The notes under the pieces: model-generated
What the model was told of the DNA's origin: nothing
Database searches by the model: none
Seen by the model: the letters and a program-made list of their open reading frames with translations, nothing else
Shown: positions 24,371 through 33,232 of the stretch, piece after piece
How the letters are laid out: each line of letters starts with the position of its first letter
Position numbering within the stretch: the stretch's first letter is position 1
Origin: CAVQBP01 sp963848195
GTDB taxonomy: Bacteria > Bacteroidota > Ignavibacteria > Ignavibacteriales > Ignavibacteriaceae
Length of the DNA stretch: 64,000 nt
Assembly: GCA_963848195.1 (NCBI GenBank)
Contig: CAWKCY010000019.1
Location: forward strand, 1 to 64,000
Direction: 5' to 3'
Position numbers and translations under genes: made by a program

Positions 24371-25666
24371 TCAGAAAGTTACAATTTCTGCATTAACTGC
24401 ATGGTTTTCTAATTTTACCAAAGCATAATGCACAACTTCCAGGACTAAACCCCACTTATGTTCACGACTTTCCGCTTTACAAAAGCACCCTTCCGGAGAG
24501 AACTGATATTTCCAATTTAAAATATCATTAAGGGGCTTCCCGATTAAAGGCTTTTCATTTTGTACACTATTCATTAATGATTCCGAATCTGAAATATATT
24601 CACACATAAATTTATAACCGTCATTGTCATGAACAGGGTTACAACTCATTGAAATAATTTTATAAAGAATTTCCGGTGAGCCCAGCTTAATAAAATATTC
24701 GAATTCTAACGACCGCCCCATATTAGAACAAGTTGTACCCTCATATCTGAAATTTGCCTCGATTGAATTATCTTCTAATACTTTTAATGTGAGCCTTTCA
24801 TCCGACCATTTCTGAAGTGCCTTAATACTTATATTATATTTTCCATTTTTTGTTAAAATATGCGCTGAATTTTTTTCATCAGAGCCTCTGGTATTAAATT
24901 CTTTATTTGCAGGTTGTAGTTTAGAAACATCTTCAATGGGATTACGGGCATGTTTATAAGCAGACCTTCGGTACTGACATCGCTGCAATGAGCAAGTTTC
25001 ACAAGGAATTAAATCCGAAAGTCTAAGGACCTTATCTACGTTTTCAGTTATCCCGAAAAGTGCCAGTAATGACTTTTTCGGCTTAAGCATACCGGTTTCC
25101 AAAACATTCATTTTTCCAGGTAAGTCGTGCTTATTATTTACAATTAATTTTAACAGTTCATTCTGATCGGTAACTGTCCATCCCGGATAACCGGGGCTAT
25201 AATGCGGCAGGACAGCTAAATTATTTTCATCTGCCCATGCACATAGTTTTGCACCGGCAAGTGTAATTAAATGTTCAACTACGGAAGAGCCATATACTTC
25301 AAGGAAGAAATATTCATCCGGTTTGCCTTCCAACCATAACTGATTAGATTTTTCCTCACATTCATTTCCGGCACTGACGGCCACAAGCATAGCGCTATTT
25401 ACCTGTGCCTTTAACAATTGACTGCGAAGTCTTAGCGATGAAAATTCAGCACCGTTAATTCGAAGCTTTTCATTTGTGAAATCGATTTCACCTGTTTTAA
25501 CCCCGTATATCCAGGGACTTCCATTTTCAGAATACCACTCCCTTGCCCAGTCAGCTAATTCACGTGCTCTTTCTTTAAGTTCAAAATGATATGGATATCC
25601 AAGCAGTCTTTTATACTCAATTTCGAGTACGTTGGTATCCGGTTTTGTATCAATTAATTCATTCAT
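24371..25666 (-). CDS. MetH activation-domain-like protein with cysteine motif, 431 aa
   Basis: The middle region (SSVVEHLITLAGAKLCAWAD, then LPHYSPGYPGWTVTDQNELL) resembles the AdoMet-binding reactivation domain of B12-dependent methionine synthase, especially stand-alone versions in anaerobes. These often carry the cysteine pattern seen here in CETCSLQRCQYRR. I infer a role in reactivating oxidised corrinoid or assisting the ASKHA activator. The start ATG overlaps the stop of the RACo-type gene by four bases (ATGA), so the two are coupled. The C-terminal 130 residues are unassigned. Confidence 0.55.
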   Translation of the reverse strand: MNELIDTKPDTNVLEIEYKRLLGYPYHFELKERARELADWAREWYSENGSPWIYGVKTGEIDFTNEKLRINGAEFSSLRLRSQLLKAQVNSAMLVAVSAGNECEEKSNQLWLEGKPDEYFFLEVYGSSVVEHLITLAGAKLCAWADENNLAVLPHYSPGYPGWTVTDQNELLKLIVNNKHDLPGKMNVLETGMLKPKKSLLALFGITENVDKVLRLSDLIPCETCSLQRCQYRRSAYKHARNPIEDVSKLQPANKEFNTRGSDEKNSAHILTKNGKYNISIKALQKWSDERLTLKVLEDNSIEANFRYEGTTCSNMGRSLEFEYFIKLGSPEILYKIISMSCNPVHDNDGYKFMCEYISDSESLMNSVQNEKPLIGKPLNDILNWKYQFSPEGCFCKAESREHKWGLVLEVVHYALVKLENHAVNAEIVTF

Positions 25667-27327
25667 ATATTATGAAGATTCAAAGATTCAACAGGATTAA
25701 ATTGACAGCCCTCAACAAAGTAATCGAAGAAAGAAGGATCAGTTTCAAGTCTGCAATGTATAACGTTTTTAATCAAACTTTCCAATTCATTTCGTTTGTT
25801 TTGAGATAATAGAGCAATGGAAGCTCCTTCAATTGATGCATTACCTATCTGCTGGATTTTTGAGTCATCGATATTTGGTATAAGACCTATCCTTTTTGCG
25901 GATTCTATATTCAAGTATCTGCCGAAGCCGCCGGCAAGATAAAATAGATCTATATCTTCGAATTTTATCCCGTATTTATTAAAAACTACATGTAGCCCGG
26001 CGACATTTGCACCTTTAGCCTGAGCAAGTTCATTGATATCATTTTCATTTATAAAGATATTATAATCTTCACCGGAATGAAGAACAACTTTGTCATTTTC
26101 CGGAAAGTTATCATTATGTACAAAGCGACCCAGATAGTTAATCCGTTCATTCTTTAGGAGTTCGCTCAAGAGATCGATCAGACCCGAACCGCATATTCCT
26201 TCAGGTTTAACATTTTCAATAACAGAAATATTAAAAGAACCATCAGGATTCATTTTTACTTTTTCAATTGCGCCAGGAAGACCGGGCATACCGCAGGAGA
26301 CTCTTCCGCCTTCAAATGCAGGTCCTGCAGGACATGAAGCTGCAAGAATTTTATGTTTATTTCCCAAAATTAATTCGGTATTTGTACCAATATCCATTAT
26401 AGCTATTAACCGTTCTTCATTTGCAATATCTACTGCAAGCATACACGCAGCGGCATCGGCACCTACATGACCGCTGATAATAGGTAACCCGTAGATGCGG
26501 GCTTTAGGATTTATAGGAAGAAGCAATCTTTTAGGGAATTCAGTTAAGCTGGTTGAAATTCTTTTGCCGTCTAACATTTCAATTTCAGTAATAGAGCGAT
26601 ATGGATTTTGACCGATAGAATAGACATTCAGCCTAAAAAAAAGATCACGCATAGTTGAATTGCCGGCAATTACGATTTCATAAATGCTATTTGGGTCTAC
26701 CGGAAATTCTTCAATTGCATGCGTTAAATACCCTGCAAGAGTCCTTTGAAGCAGCTTACCTCTATGTTCGGTATCGTAATAAATCCTTGCCATAATATCG
26801 GAACCGCCGAATCTCTGAGGGTTTTCAAATGAAGAATCTGCAATAAGCTCTCCGGTTTCAAGATTTATTAAACGGATTACAATTGTGGTTGTACCAAGAT
26901 CAATTGCAAGTCCAAATATTTGATTAGCAGAGTGATCGATTTCTTTACCATCCAGTAAAATACGTTCACCATCACGAGTAATCGCAGGGTCTATTTTTAA
27001 TTTTTCATTATTAATGTTAATTAAGGCTGTTTTACTTTCAATCTTCATTTTTCCACGGCGCATCGTATTACATCTGATAATACCTGAATCCGAAATTATT
27101 TTAGTACGGCAGGATAATCTAAAATTCCCGCTAAGGTGAGATTCTTTCTGAACCGGTTCGGAGAGATAATCCATTCCTTCGGTAACTTCAATCATACATT
27201 CCTTACATTTACCCTGTTTCTGGCATGTAGTAGGCACACGAATTCCAAAAGATTCAGCATATTCGAAAAGTGAAGAACCCTTTTCAACTTTAAATTGTTT
27301 ATTATTAAAATGTAATTCTACGCTCAT
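25663..27327 (-). CDS. RACo-type ASKHA iron-sulfur corrinoid activator, 554 aa
   Basis: The N-terminal domain (residues 1-90) is a 2Fe-2S ferredoxin with CQKQGKCKECMIEV and a fourth cysteine in FRLSCRTKI. The large remainder is the ASKHA ATPase-like domain (DUF4445) with FGLAIDLGTTTIVIRLINLE, MDIGTNTELILGNKHKI and YLAGGFGRYLNIESAKRIGL. Such proteins (RACo, RamA-like) use ATP and low-potential electrons to return Co(II) corrinoid to active Co(I). It heads the minus-strand cluster that supplies the corrinoid protein, the methyltransferases and the activation-like partner. Confidence 0.9.
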   Translation of the reverse strand: MSVELHFNNKQFKVEKGSSLFEYAESFGIRVPTTCQKQGKCKECMIEVTEGMDYLSEPVQKESHLSGNFRLSCRTKIISDSGIIRCNTMRRGKMKIESKTALININNEKLKIDPAITRDGERILLDGKEIDHSANQIFGLAIDLGTTTIVIRLINLETGELIADSSFENPQRFGGSDIMARIYYDTEHRGKLLQRTLAGYLTHAIEEFPVDPNSIYEIVIAGNSTMRDLFFRLNVYSIGQNPYRSITEIEMLDGKRISTSLTEFPKRLLLPINPKARIYGLPIISGHVGADAAACMLAVDIANEERLIAIMDIGTNTELILGNKHKILAASCPAGPAFEGGRVSCGMPGLPGAIEKVKMNPDGSFNISVIENVKPEGICGSGLIDLLSELLKNERINYLGRFVHNDNFPENDKVVLHSGEDYNIFINENDINELAQAKGANVAGLHVVFNKYGIKFEDIDLFYLAGGFGRYLNIESAKRIGLIPNIDDSKIQQIGNASIEGASIALLSQNKRNELESLIKNVIHCRLETDPSFFDYFVEGCQFNPVESLNLHNI

Positions 27328-27390
27328 TTAAAAATTTCTTTAGAACTTCTGAAACATGTTTATAGATGGATATATTTTGGTTTACATTAA

Positions 27391-27410
27391 CCCCGGGATT
27401 AATCCCGGGG
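27391..27410. repeat. Perfect 20-bp palindrome CCCCGGGATTAATCCCGGGG upstream of the corrinoid operon
   Basis: It lies 63 bases before the start of the RACo-type gene and shares the centre GGATTAATCC with the palindromes at 7825-7852 and 50431-50452. As a dispersed family member it need not be an operator, though its position would allow it. The rest of the gap 27411-27604 holds nothing recognisable. Confidence 0.6.
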
Positions 27411-27604
27411 CTAATAAAAAAAATGAATATTTCTAACCATTTCCAAAAGGCGATCAACTTGAACTAATTATTTTCTTGAACTTTTAATATAAAAATTAAA
27501 TCGGTTCAAATAAATATAGACAATCAAATAAATAATAAAAAATGGGGTCTAATTTTGATAAAATTGATTTCTCAGAAATGCTAAGAACAGACTTGATTTA
27601 TCTT

Positions 27605-28574
27605 TTATAACCTTCCAAGGATTTTATCCATTACCCAATTTGTTTTTGCAGCGGTAATGCCGGTACTCGGACTCTTCCCTCTTCCCAATAAATCATTAAC
27701 TATATTTTGAATTAAAGGCTGCTGTATGTGCAAGGGATGTTTAATATCAAATCCTTCAACTTTTGAATCCTTTATTAAATGAAAGGGTTCGTTTGTAAAA
27801 AAAGAGAAGACGATTTTTCCTTGAGTTCCAGTAATTTCTGTTCTATCAAGATTTTCAAATGCATTAAAGGACCACAATCCTGTTCCATGAATATTATTTT
27901 CAAAACTAAAAATTGAAGTCACAATATCCTCAGCTCTGTAATATTTTCCCTGGTTAGCTGTAAGACCTACACAAGAAATAATATTACCGAAATAATATTG
28001 CAGAAGATCGAACATATGGGAGGCCAAATCACAAAAGTATCCGCAACCGGCAATTTCAGGGTTTATTCTCCAATTTGCTTCATCTTTATCTTTTTCAGAG
28101 GGTTTGGCATAATAGCTAATATTAACAGATAATATTTTTCCGATTGCTCCTCCATCAAGCAGGGATTTAATTTCGAGGAAATAAGGTAAAGCCCTTCTAT
28201 AATATGCAACAAATAAGGGAACTTTTGCATCTTCGCAAGCTTTTATCATTTTTTGACATTCGGAATAGCTTAGAGCCATTGGTTTTTCAACATATACAGG
28301 TTTACCTGCTTGTGCTGACATCCAATACATATTTTAAGTGAGAATCAGGAGGTGTTGCAATATATATTGCATTAACTTCAGGGTCATTTATTAATTTACC
28401 AGCATCGCTATACCACCTGGGAACGTTATGCCGCTTAGCATAATCTTCTGCAAGTTTTCCGTTACGCCTCATAACTGCAACTAATTCAGAATTATCGGCT
28501 TTTTGGAAAGCCGGACCGCTTTTCTTTTCAGTTACATCACCACAACCGATGATGCCCCAACGGATTGTATCCAT
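27605..28574 (-). pseudogene. Gfo/Idh/MocA-family oxidoreductase with a +1 frameshift
   Basis: The first part (28574 down to about 28323) has the NAD-binding start RWGIIGCGDVTEKKSGPAFQ and AIYIATPPDSHLKYVL. The second part (28322 down to 27605) continues with MSAQAGKPVYVEKPMALSYS and the C-terminal catalytic domain. Removing one G of the GG at 28322-28323 joins them as HLKYVLMSAQAGKPVYVEKP, the normal family text around the EKP motif. So the gene is intact except for one extra base, meaning a recent pseudogene or a base-calling error. No slippery sequence for programmed shifting is obvious. Substrate unknown. Confidence 0.8.
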
Positions 28575-28623
28575 ATGCTAGTATAGAGTAGTTAGTATTG
28601 AGTATTGAGACAAGAACGCATAG

Positions 28624-28792
28624 AAAATTCCAAAAGACAAATAACAAAAAACAAATAAATTTCAAATTGCAATGGTTCAATTTCCAAACAATTGAATTAA
28701 TCTTACCTGTTTCAATAATAAACTATCAAATAATAAAATGCAATAATTTTCAAAATATAATGATTCAAACTTTCAAACAATTCATAAAATAA
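28624..28792. repeat. CAAATnACAAAT-type low-complexity intergenic repeat, second copy
   Basis: The stretch is made of words such as AAATTCCAAAAGACAAATAA and CAAATAAATTTCAAATTGC, closely related to 5837-5912. It fills most of the gap between the oxidoreductase and the DUF134 gene. A short frame inside it is low-complexity and not accepted as a gene. Confidence 0.5.
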
Positions 28793-28870
28793 TATGGATA
28801 TAGGGTCAATGGCAGGTTGAGAGTTAAGGGATTTTTATTGCTTTGTATTTCATCAGACTAATTATTATTT

Positions 28871-28884
28871 TGAGCATATGCTCA
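28871..28884. promoter_or_regulatory. Perfect palindrome TGAGCATATGCTCA, candidate operator of the DUF134 gene
   Basis: A 14-bp perfect palindrome ends 9 bases before the ATG of the DUF134 gene, where a bound repressor would block initiation. DUF134 proteins have a helix-turn-helix and are likely regulators, so autoregulation is a natural guess. Binding has not been shown. Confidence 0.55.
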
Positions 28885-28893
28885 TAATTAATT

Positions 28894-29202
28894 ATGTCTA
28901 GACCAGAAAAATATCGTAGAGTATGCTGCAATCCTTCGGTTTATTACTTTAAACCAAGGGGAATCCCTATTTGCGACCTTGAGGAAATAATCCTTGAATA
29001 TGACGAATTGGAATCTCTCCGACTTGCCGATCTGATGGGGTATTCACATGAAGATTCGGCAAAAGAGATGAAAATTTCAAGAGCTACATTCGGGAGAATA
29101 CTGGAAAGAGCTAGGAAAAAAGCAGCTGATGGTATTTTAAATGGTAAAGCAATTAGGATAAACAATGAGCAGTTAATAAAAACTAAAAATCGAAGGAGAT
29201 AA
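28894..29202 (+). CDS. DUF134 (UPF0251) helix-turn-helix protein, 102 aa
   Basis: The family signature is complete: MSRPEKYRRVCCNPSVYYFK followed by PRGIPICDLEEIILEYDELE, then a helix-turn-helix (LMGYSHEDSAKEMKISRATF, then GRILERARKKAADGI). The two adjacent cysteines may bind metal. DUF134 genes commonly neighbour NifX/NifB-type or metal-related genes, as here, with the NifX-like gene starting 2 bases later. It probably regulates this small operon through the palindrome just upstream. Confidence 0.88.
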   Translation: MSRPEKYRRVCCNPSVYYFKPRGIPICDLEEIILEYDELESLRLADLMGYSHEDSAKEMKISRATFGRILERARKKAADGILNGKAIRINNEQLIKTKNRRR

Positions 29203-29204
29203 AA

Positions 29205-29645
29205 ATGTCTGAAGAAACTAAAACACAGCTATCTAGTCTTAAAACAGGATTTTCAGGGAAAATTGCTATTGCAACTAATGATCAGAGAAGAGTGACCGGA
29301 CACATCGGAAAATGCAGAGCATTTATGATTTTTGAGATTGACAGTGATAAAATTGTAAATAAAGAATTTAGGGAAAATGTGTTTACCCACCACAGAATAG
29401 CAGAGCATGAACATCACCAGCATCATGGAGAAGGCGGCGGACACAGCCATGCTAATTTAATTGAAGGACTAAAGGATTGTAATTATCTTATCTCAAAAGG
29501 AGGAGGATGGAGAGTTGTAGAAGATTTAAGACAGAATAATATTCAAACAATCTTTTCCGATACTGAATTGATTGATGATGCAGTAAATCAATTCATAAAA
29601 GGTGAACTTAAAGATAATCCAGCACTTTCGTGCGACCATAATTAA
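29205..29645 (+). CDS. NifX/NafY-like (dinitrogenase iron-molybdenum cofactor type) protein with His-rich insert, 146 aa
   Basis: The fold matches small NifX-like proteins: FSGKIAIATNDQRRVTGHIG and CRAFMIFEIDSDKIVNKEFR at the N-terminus and LKDCNYLISKGGGWRVVEDL before the last helix. Between them is a histidine-rich loop (HHRIAEHEHHQHHGEGGGHS), likely a metal-binding site. Without nif genes nearby, a nitrogenase role is not supported; handling of iron or another metal is more likely. It follows DUF134 by 2 bases and precedes a heavy-metal-exporter-like gene. Confidence 0.82.
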   Translation: MSEETKTQLSSLKTGFSGKIAIATNDQRRVTGHIGKCRAFMIFEIDSDKIVNKEFRENVFTHHRIAEHEHHQHHGEGGGHSHANLIEGLKDCNYLISKGGGWRVVEDLRQNNIQTIFSDTELIDDAVNQFIKGELKDNPALSCDHN

Positions 29646-29727
29646 TTATTATTACTCGAAAATATTTATTTATTAGAAAAAGAGTATTTTTGTGATGCAT
29701 TTATAAAATTTTTAAGAAAAGATAGTA

Positions 29728-29800
29728 TCCGGTATATAATTGTACCGGAAATGGATGATCGATTTGATACTGAGAAATAGAATCGTTCATCCATTTATTT
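29728..29800 (+). terminator. Two consecutive hairpins, probable terminator after the NifX-like gene
   Basis: TCCGGTA/TACCGGA at 29728-29749 is followed by a longer stem, AAATGGATGATCGATTT (29749-29765) against GAATCGTTCATCCATTT (29780-29796), with two mismatches and then a weak T-rich tail. This may end transcription from the DUF134 promoter before the transporter gene. Confidence 0.55.
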
Positions 29801-29837
29801 TATCCATAATGACACGCAAAATAATTTCTACATTATA

Positions 29838-30680
29838 ATGAAAACAATATTAATAAAAGTAATTGAAGATACAGTACAGATTACACTGCTTGTAACTGTT
29901 ATGATGATATTTATAGATATAATAAATTTATGGACTAAAGGGAAAATAGGTATACTTCTAAGAAAAAAAGGTAAACTAAGACAATATGTGATTTCATCAT
30001 TTATAGGTACGGTTCCCGGATGTTTCGGAGGTTTCACTAACGTATCTCTATATATTCATGGTCTAATAAGTTTTGGGGCATTAGCAGGATCAATGGTTGC
30101 TGTTTCCGGTGATGAGGCATTCGTAATGTTAGCAATGTTCCCAAAGACTGCTGTAATTTTATTTTTAATTCTTTTTGTTATAGGTGTCTTTTCGGGAAAA
30201 TTAGTTGATTTGCTGGTGAAGTATTTCAAAATATCAACATGCACTGACTGCACCGAACTGGTGGTACACAATACAAAAAGAAATTTTAAACATTTTCTTA
30301 CAGAGCATGTATATATTCATATAATAAAAAAGCATATATGGAAAATTGCCTTATGGACATTTGGAGCACTTATAGTAGTAGAAATATCTTTAAGATATTT
30401 AAATCTTGAGCAGTTTAGTACAAGTTATCCAATTATTTTTTTAATTGTAGGAGCTTTAATTGGATTAATACCTGAATCAGGACCGCATTTAATATTTGTT
30501 ACTTTATTTGCGAGCGGTTTAATCCCATTTTCCGTATTACTTACCAGTTCTATTGTTCAGGACGGTCATGGAATGCTCCCTTTGCTCTCTTATTCTTTTA
30601 AGGATTCAGTAAAAATAAAGCTTTTTAATTTTGCCTTTGGATTGACGATCGGTTTAGTACTTTTTTCTTTAGGATTTTAA
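29838..30680 (+). CDS. Putative ten-TM heavy-metal exporter (ArsP_2 / putative manganese transporter family), 280 aa
   Basis: The protein is strongly hydrophobic with about 8-10 helices. It contains the family blocks SSFIGTVPGCFGGFTNVSLY, AGSMVAVSGDEAFVMLAMFP and, in the second half, IGLIPESGPHLIFVTLFASG and SIVQDGHGMLPLLSYSFKDS. The repeated GxxPG/PESGPH segments suggest an internal duplication with acidic and histidine residues for metal transport. The substrate cation is unknown. Its position beside the DUF134/NifX-like pair suggests a metal-homeostasis group. Confidence 0.78.
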   Translation: MKTILIKVIEDTVQITLLVTVMMIFIDIINLWTKGKIGILLRKKGKLRQYVISSFIGTVPGCFGGFTNVSLYIHGLISFGALAGSMVAVSGDEAFVMLAMFPKTAVILFLILFVIGVFSGKLVDLLVKYFKISTCTDCTELVVHNTKRNFKHFLTEHVYIHIIKKHIWKIALWTFGALIVVEISLRYLNLEQFSTSYPIIFLIVGALIGLIPESGPHLIFVTLFASGLIPFSVLLTSSIVQDGHGMLPLLSYSFKDSVKIKLFNFAFGLTIGLVLFSLGF

Positions 30681-30706
30681 TAAAGACTTTGAAAGATTCA
30701 TTAGAA

Positions 30707-31252
30707 TTATTCTTCATCTTCCTTTCGCATAGAAACACCAAAGATATGAATATCCACGTCTTTTAATATCTGTTTAGCTTCTTCAAACTGATCTTCACGT
30801 ACAAAAACTCTTGCAGGCTGAATTAAGGGGTCAATAATCATAAAATTTTCACCAAAGACATAGTAGTCAATATCAGCATCATCAAGCAATGATTTTATTA
30901 ACCCGATATCACCCTGGTTTATAGAAGATGTAATCTGGACATATTCCTTTGGATTGAATACTGTTGGCGGCTCTGCTCTAAAATCAATTAAAGATTCGCA
31001 TTCAGGGCAATGGACTATCCCCTTTATCCTTTCTTCTTCTTCCAGTTGTATATTCACCGAACAATTGGGACAGATTATCTCTTCAGGTAATAATTCAGGC
31101 TTTAATGAAGATCGCATTACTTCTTGGCATTCCGGATTACTGCAGTAATAATAATCTCCGGCTTCAGTTAAACAAAGTTCGCAGAAATGTTTCCCGCATG
31201 AATGGCAGGTATATAAGGCTTCATTATCAGGGTGATTTATACACTTTTCCAT
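30707..31252 (-). CDS. B-box-type zinc finger plus DUF2007 protein, 181 aa
   Basis: The first 35 residues form a B-box-like zinc finger (CINHPDNEALYTCHSCGKHF, then CELCLTEAGDYYYC). A second zinc ribbon follows (CPNCSVNIQLEEEERIKG, then HCPECESL). The C-terminal part is DUF2007 (GDIGLIKSLLDDADIDYYVF, ARVFVREDQFEEAKQIL), thought to be a signal-transducing module. It has no membrane segment. It probably acts through protein contacts; the partner is unknown. Confidence 0.75.
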   Translation of the reverse strand: MEKCINHPDNEALYTCHSCGKHFCELCLTEAGDYYYCSNPECQEVMRSSLKPELLPEEIICPNCSVNIQLEEEERIKGIVHCPECESLIDFRAEPPTVFNPKEYVQITSSINQGDIGLIKSLLDDADIDYYVFGENFMIIDPLIQPARVFVREDQFEEAKQILKDVDIHIFGVSMRKEDEE

Positions 31253-31335
31253 ATAAATAATTTAACCGGTATCTAAATAGAATTTTTATATTTTTTGAAA
31301 ATTACTGAAAACATAAATGAGTATAAAGGGTGTTA

Positions 31336-31430
31336 GAAAGATTACATCATTATTTTAAAAATAATGCTTAATCTGAACCTAATATGACAGAAATAATAAA
31401 ATTTGTATCTTTTTTTAATGAATTGCATCT
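31336..31430. repeat. Decayed copy of the AAAGATG inverted-repeat element (copy D)
   Basis: GAAAGATTACATCATTATTT on the left, AATCTGAACCTAATATGACA inside and TTTGTATCTTTTTTTAATGA on the right line up loosely with copy A, but both arms have several changes. It lies in the divergent gap before the thioredoxin-TPR gene. This is a weak call. Confidence 0.35.
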
Positions 31431-31465
31431 AATTTATTGAATTAAAGGTAAAATTTGAGGGTAAA

Positions 31466-32281
31466 ATGAATTACGAAATTAAAAATTTTCAAAAAGATGT
31501 TATAGAAAAAAGTAATAAAATTCCGGTACTTGTTGATTTCTGGGCAGAATGGTGCGGACCATGCAAGATGCTTGGCCCTATACTAGAGAAATTGGCAGAA
31601 AAATATAAAGATAAGTGGGCATTAGCAAAGCTCGATACCGATAATAACCAGGAAATTGCAATGGAATATGGGATTAGAGGGATCCCGAATGTAAAATTAT
31701 TTGTAAAAGGAAAAGTAGTTAATGAATTTACAGGTGCTTTACCGGAGCATATGGTTGAACAATGGTTAAAAAAAGCTTTACCAAGTAAATATTCGGAAAG
31801 GCTTGAAGGAGCTAAGAAACTAATCGTCGAGCAGAAGAATAAAGATGCAAAAAAACTGCTGCAGGATGTACTTTTAGCGGAACCGGAAAATGAAGAAGCA
31901 AAATTACTTCTAGGAAAGATGTTGGTATTTGAAGATTCGGATAAAGCGAAACAGCTGATAGAAAATATAGACGGCAGCACAGAGAATTATGAGCAGGTAG
32001 AATCTATTCAGACTATTGCAGAACTTTTACATAAATTAAATGATAAAAGCGTCCTTCCGGACTCACCGGTTAAAGATATTTATATCTCTGCAGTTGAAGA
32101 TTTAAAGGAAAAAAAATTTGAATCAGCTCTTGAAAAATTCATAAGAATAATTAGAGAAGATAGAAGTTACGATGATGACGGTGCTAGAAAGGCATGTATT
32201 GCAATCTTTAAATATCTTGGTGAAGAAAATGAGATTACGTTAAAGCATAGAAAAGATTTCGGCAGAGCGCTTTATATTTAG
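31466..32281 (+). CDS. Thioredoxin-TPR co-chaperone, YbbN/CnoX-like, 271 aa
   Basis: Residues 1-105 are a thioredoxin domain with a full active site (VDFWAEWCGPCKMLGPILEK) and the cis-proline loop RGIPNVKLF. Residues 110-265 are helical TPR-like repeats (EGAKKLIVEQKNKDAKKLLQ, LLLGKMLVFEDSDKAKQLIE), as in CnoX/YbbN, which protects and hands unfolded proteins to chaperones under oxidative stress. Unlike E. coli YbbN, which has lost one cysteine, this protein keeps CGPC and could be redox-active. It stands alone. Confidence 0.82.
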   Translation: MNYEIKNFQKDVIEKSNKIPVLVDFWAEWCGPCKMLGPILEKLAEKYKDKWALAKLDTDNNQEIAMEYGIRGIPNVKLFVKGKVVNEFTGALPEHMVEQWLKKALPSKYSERLEGAKKLIVEQKNKDAKKLLQDVLLAEPENEEAKLLLGKMLVFEDSDKAKQLIENIDGSTENYEQVESIQTIAELLHKLNDKSVLPDSPVKDIYISAVEDLKEKKFESALEKFIRIIREDRSYDDDGARKACIAIFKYLGEENEITLKHRKDFGRALYI

Positions 32282-32287
32282 ATTGTC

Positions 32288-33232
32288 TTAAAGTAAGCCG
32301 TTCTGTTTCAGAAGAAATAAACCAATAGTAATGGTAATAACTGACCCTAATGTTGTCATCAATACGATATTTCCAGCCAGTCTTCCATTTGAGCCCATAG
32401 CTTCAGCCATTATAAAGCTGGCAATTGCAGTGGGACAGCCAAAGAAAATAAAAATAATTCCCATATCTCCGGCCGGGAAATTCATTTCATAAGCAATTAT
32501 ACAAGTTGCAAGGGGTATAAATATAAGCTTCAACATTGTTGATAATACAGTTACAAATGAAGCTTTTCTTATTTCATTAAAATTCATAAACCCGCCAATA
32601 CCTATTAAAGCCAGTGGTAAAGATAATGCAGCAAGATAATCTACTGTGGTAAGAATAACATCAGGAAGTTCCCAACGATAAATTGAAAATGGAACTGCAA
32701 GAAGTACCGCAATGATTAACGGATTTTTAATTATTTCTAAAAGAGTTTTGGAAGTATTTAATTGTTTTTCTTTTCTATTGGGAACTGTTAAAGCTACTAC
32801 CGATAAAATATTATATAAGGGAATAATAAAAGCTAATAAAAGAGAAGCTTTCCCGAGTTTATCAGAACCAAAAATGTTGGATATAAGTGCGAGACCGATT
32901 ATAGCATAATTACCCCTAAAGCTTCCCTGTATAAATGCGCCCCTATCTCTTCCGTCTTTTATGAGAGGAACCGAAATTATCCATACGAGAATAAAAGATA
33001 TAATAATACCGGCATAGACAAAAGCAAGCATTTTAATATCAAGCACTTCGCTTAAGGATATCCTGGAGACCTCAATAAATATTAGTGCAGGCAAGGAAAC
33101 TGTAAAAACTATTTTTGATGATAAATTGACAAAGCTGTCATTTATTATATGCAGAATTTTTAATAAATAACCTAAAGCTATTATCAGGAAGACAGGACTA
33201 ACAAGTCCAAGAATTAGAATTAAATTATGCAA
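32288..33232 (-). CDS. AEC-family transporter (auxin efflux carrier-like), 314 aa
   Basis: Ten hydrophobic helices in two halves match the AEC family (VFLIIALGYLLKILHIINDS, FVNLSSKIVFTVSLPALIFI, and GIIFIFFGCPTAIASFIMAE in the second half). Bacterial members export organic acids such as malate or malonate; the substrate here is unknown. The only start in frame is a TTG at 33230-33232, since a stop lies six codons upstream. It converges with the thioredoxin-TPR gene. Confidence 0.82.
   Translation of the reverse strand: MHNLILILGLVSPVFLIIALGYLLKILHIINDSFVNLSSKIVFTVSLPALIFIEVSRISLSEVLDIKMLAFVYAGIIISFILVWIISVPLIKDGRDRGAFIQGSFRGNYAIIGLALISNIFGSDKLGKASLLLAFIIPLYNILSVVALTVPNRKEKQLNTSKTLLEIIKNPLIIAVLLAVPFSIYRWELPDVILTTVDYLAALSLPLALIGIGGFMNFNEIRKASFVTVLSTMLKLIFIPLATCIIAYEMNFPAGDMGIIFIFFGCPTAIASFIMAEAMGSNGRLAGNIVLMTTLGSVITITIGLFLLKQNGLL

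Noticed and set aside
27328..27600. Cobalamin riboswitch before the corrinoid operon
   Set aside because: No B12-box-like segment or matching long fold was seen; only a 20-bp palindrome of a dispersed type.
28300..28335. Programmed frameshift in the Gfo/Idh/MocA gene
   Set aside because: There is no slippery heptamer or stimulatory stem, and this family is not known to use recoding; a mutation or base-calling error is simpler.
29205..29645. Nitrogen-fixation locus
   Set aside because: Only a small NifX-like protein is present; no nifH, nifD, nifK or nifB-like gene is in the window.
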